Shown piece after piece: positions 6,410 to 7,423 of a stretch of DNA of 7,423 bases (its first letter is position 1; every line of letters starts with the position of its first letter). A program made the translations under genes and the position numbers. The notes under the pieces were generated by a model. The model ran no database searches. It worked only from the letters and a program-made list of their open reading frames with translations, and had not been told where the DNA came from. The stretch covers positions 1 to 7,423 of the forward strand of contig SFEH01000104.1 of assembly GCA_004557315.1 (NCBI GenBank), given 5' to 3'. The stretch comes from Bacteroidales bacterium. GTDB taxonomy: Bacteria; Bacteroidota; Bacteroidia; Bacteroidales; UBA3663.

Positions 6410-7132
6410 ATGAAAATAGGTGATAAAGTAAGATTTCTCGACTCAATAGGAGGAGGCAAAGTATCAGGCTTCCAGGGTTCGAATATCGTGTTGGTGGAAG
6501 ATGAAGACGGATTCGAAATACCTACTCTCATCACTCAATGCGTAGTGGTGACCGACGAAGGCGATGCACGTGCAGCAGGTCATGCCCCCATTCATGAGGC
6601 TCCGCTGACAGAACGTGCTCGTCAGATTGTCGAAGCCAAAACCGAGAACATTCGACTTGAAGAAGAAAACCGTATTCTCAAGGACGAGATATCTCGCCTG
6701 CGTGCCGAGATTGACCAGCTGAAACTCGCTTTGCTCAAGGCTCAATACAACAGCAACCCGAAAGATATTGCCAAGGGAAAAGCCAAGAATAACGAGAACC
6801 AGCCACTGAAAGCCCTCGATGGCAGTCTGTTGCCAGGCGTATTGCGAAACGGTATCATCGAAGTCGATCTGCATATCAACGAGCTGCTCGAGACAACTTC
6901 TGGCATGGACAATGCAGCTATCCTGAAATACCAGCTCGGTGTGTTCCGCAAGACAATGGATACCTACAAGAAGTGCAAGAACCAGCGCATCGTGTTCATA
7001 CATGGCAAAGGTGAGGGAGTATTGCGCCGTGCCCTGATTGACGACCTAAAGCTGCGCTACCCTCTCTGCACCTATCAGGATGCCTCATTCCAGCAATACG
7101 GCTTCGGAGCAACAATGATTACAATTCATTGA
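6410..7132 (+). CDS. Smr (MutS2 C-terminal-like) domain protein with SH3-like N-terminus and coiled coil
   Basis: The product has 240 aa in three visible parts. Residues 1-48 (MKIGDKVRFLDSIGGGKVSGF...) form a small beta, SH3/KOW-like module seen at the front of Bacteroidota DUF2027/Smr proteins. Residues about 66-112 are a charged helix with spaced Leu/Ile (L83, L90, L97, I101, L104, L108) that should form a coiled coil. Residues about 148-240 are a Smr domain with its signatures EVDLHINEL (151-159) and IHGKGEGVLR (197-206), ending exactly at GATMITIH. Smr domains bind nucleic acid and in several families cleave DNA or RNA. In MutS2 they act on branched DNA or on stalled ribosomes, but this protein lacks the MutS ATPase. 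The gap from queA is 27 nt with no promoter match, so it is probably the third gene of the operon. The true substrate is unknown. Confidence 0.85.
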   Translation: MKIGDKVRFLDSIGGGKVSGFQGSNIVLVEDEDGFEIPTLITQCVVVTDEGDARAAGHAPIHEAPLTERARQIVEAKTENIRLEEENRILKDEISRLRAEIDQLKLALLKAQYNSNPKDIAKGKAKNNENQPLKALDGSLLPGVLRNGIIEVDLHINELLETTSGMDNAAILKYQLGVFRKTMDTYKKCKNQRIVFIHGKGEGVLRRALIDDLKLRYPLCTYQDASFQQYGFGATMITIH

Positions 7133-7169
7133 TGGCTGAATACTGTTTGCTGTAATCAACATCAGAAGA

Positions 7170-7403
7170 TCAACGTCCCATTCCGCATCCAGGACGAACC
7201 ATCTCACGTTCAGAGACGACATAGTTTGCGCGATATTCAGCATTAATATCGCGTATTTCTTTTCGTCCTTCTATATAGTCTTTATACATCTCTTCGACAT
7301 CGTTGCTATAGAAATTATCGCAACCCTCTTCGCTATCTTCCAAACTACGGCGCACTATCTCGATGCGCTGTTCACGTGTTGTATCTTTTATTAATATACT
7401 CAT
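7170..7403 (-). CDS. Small conserved-looking hypothetical protein
   Basis: A 77-aa leftward gene with ATG at 7403-7401, convergent with the Smr gene; the stops are 37 bp apart and no convincing hairpin lies between them. The protein begins MSILIKDTTREQRIEIVRRS, is highly charged, has no signal peptide or membrane segment, and has two cysteines (C28 and C73, the latter in the tail PGCGMGR). The pattern resembles short gut-bacterial hypotheticals with an opening like IKDTTxExR, a central cysteine and a YxDYIxGxxE-xxIN block (here YKDYIEGRKEIRDIN, 40-54). I recall this resemblance but cannot verify it. The leader is A-rich like its neighbours' leaders. The promoter would lie beyond the window edge. 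Function is unknown. Confidence 0.65.
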   Translation of the reverse strand: MSILIKDTTREQRIEIVRRSLEDSEEGCDNFYSNDVEEMYKDYIEGRKEIRDINAEYRANYVVSEREMVRPGCGMGR

Positions 7404-7423
7404 AATTGTATTTGTTTTATTCT

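Noticed and set aside
6464..7003. A 540-bp open frame antisense to the Smr gene
   Set aside because: It covers the coiled-coil and Smr coding region on the opposite strand, and its translation shows no family features.
7128..7164. Possible terminator between the convergent Smr and small genes
   Set aside because: Only 5-bp pairings (TTGAT/ATCAA or TGATG/CATCA) around a loop of over 20 nt are present, with no T-run on either strand.

Overview
The window comes from a member of the Bacteroidales, most likely Prevotella or a close relative such as Segatella. Three things support this. Both promoters that can be read have the Bacteroidota form (-33 TTTG and -7 TATATTTG). Gene starts have A-rich leaders and no Shine-Dalgarno sequence. 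The gene families are typical of gut Bacteroidota: a lipoprotein M3 peptidase, NfnAB, a patatin with an outer-membrane barrel, the long form of QueA, and a protein with a Bacteroidota-type N-terminus and a Smr domain. There is no sign of an insertion sequence, CRISPR array, tRNA or rRNA.

Left half, minus strand: the window opens inside the 5' end of an exported lipoprotein peptidase (dcp-like, cut by the window edge). Upstream of it lies a 165-bp intergenic stretch dominated by a 40-bp inverted repeat with 39 of 40 positions matching, whose arms are built from 9-bp tandem units. Next comes a tight two-gene operon, nfnA-nfnB, for the two flavin/iron-sulfur subunits of an NADH-dependent ferredoxin:NADP+ oxidoreductase. 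These genes are often annotated as a 'sulfide dehydrogenase' subunit and an 'NADPH-dependent glutamate synthase'.

Right half, plus strand: a 181-bp divergent control region carries back-to-back promoters. The rightward one fixes the patatin start at 2971 and probably drives three genes in a row: a patatin-like outer-membrane lipase, queA (4 nt after it) and a Smr-domain protein (27 nt after queA). A small, charged hypothetical gene then points leftward from the right edge, and the 37 bp between the convergent ends hold no clear terminator.

Functionally this is mostly core-type chromosome: redox balancing, tRNA modification, envelope lipid hydrolysis and peptide breakdown. The least explained element is the repeat-built inverted repeat at 341-473. 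I see no multi-gene system that looks new.
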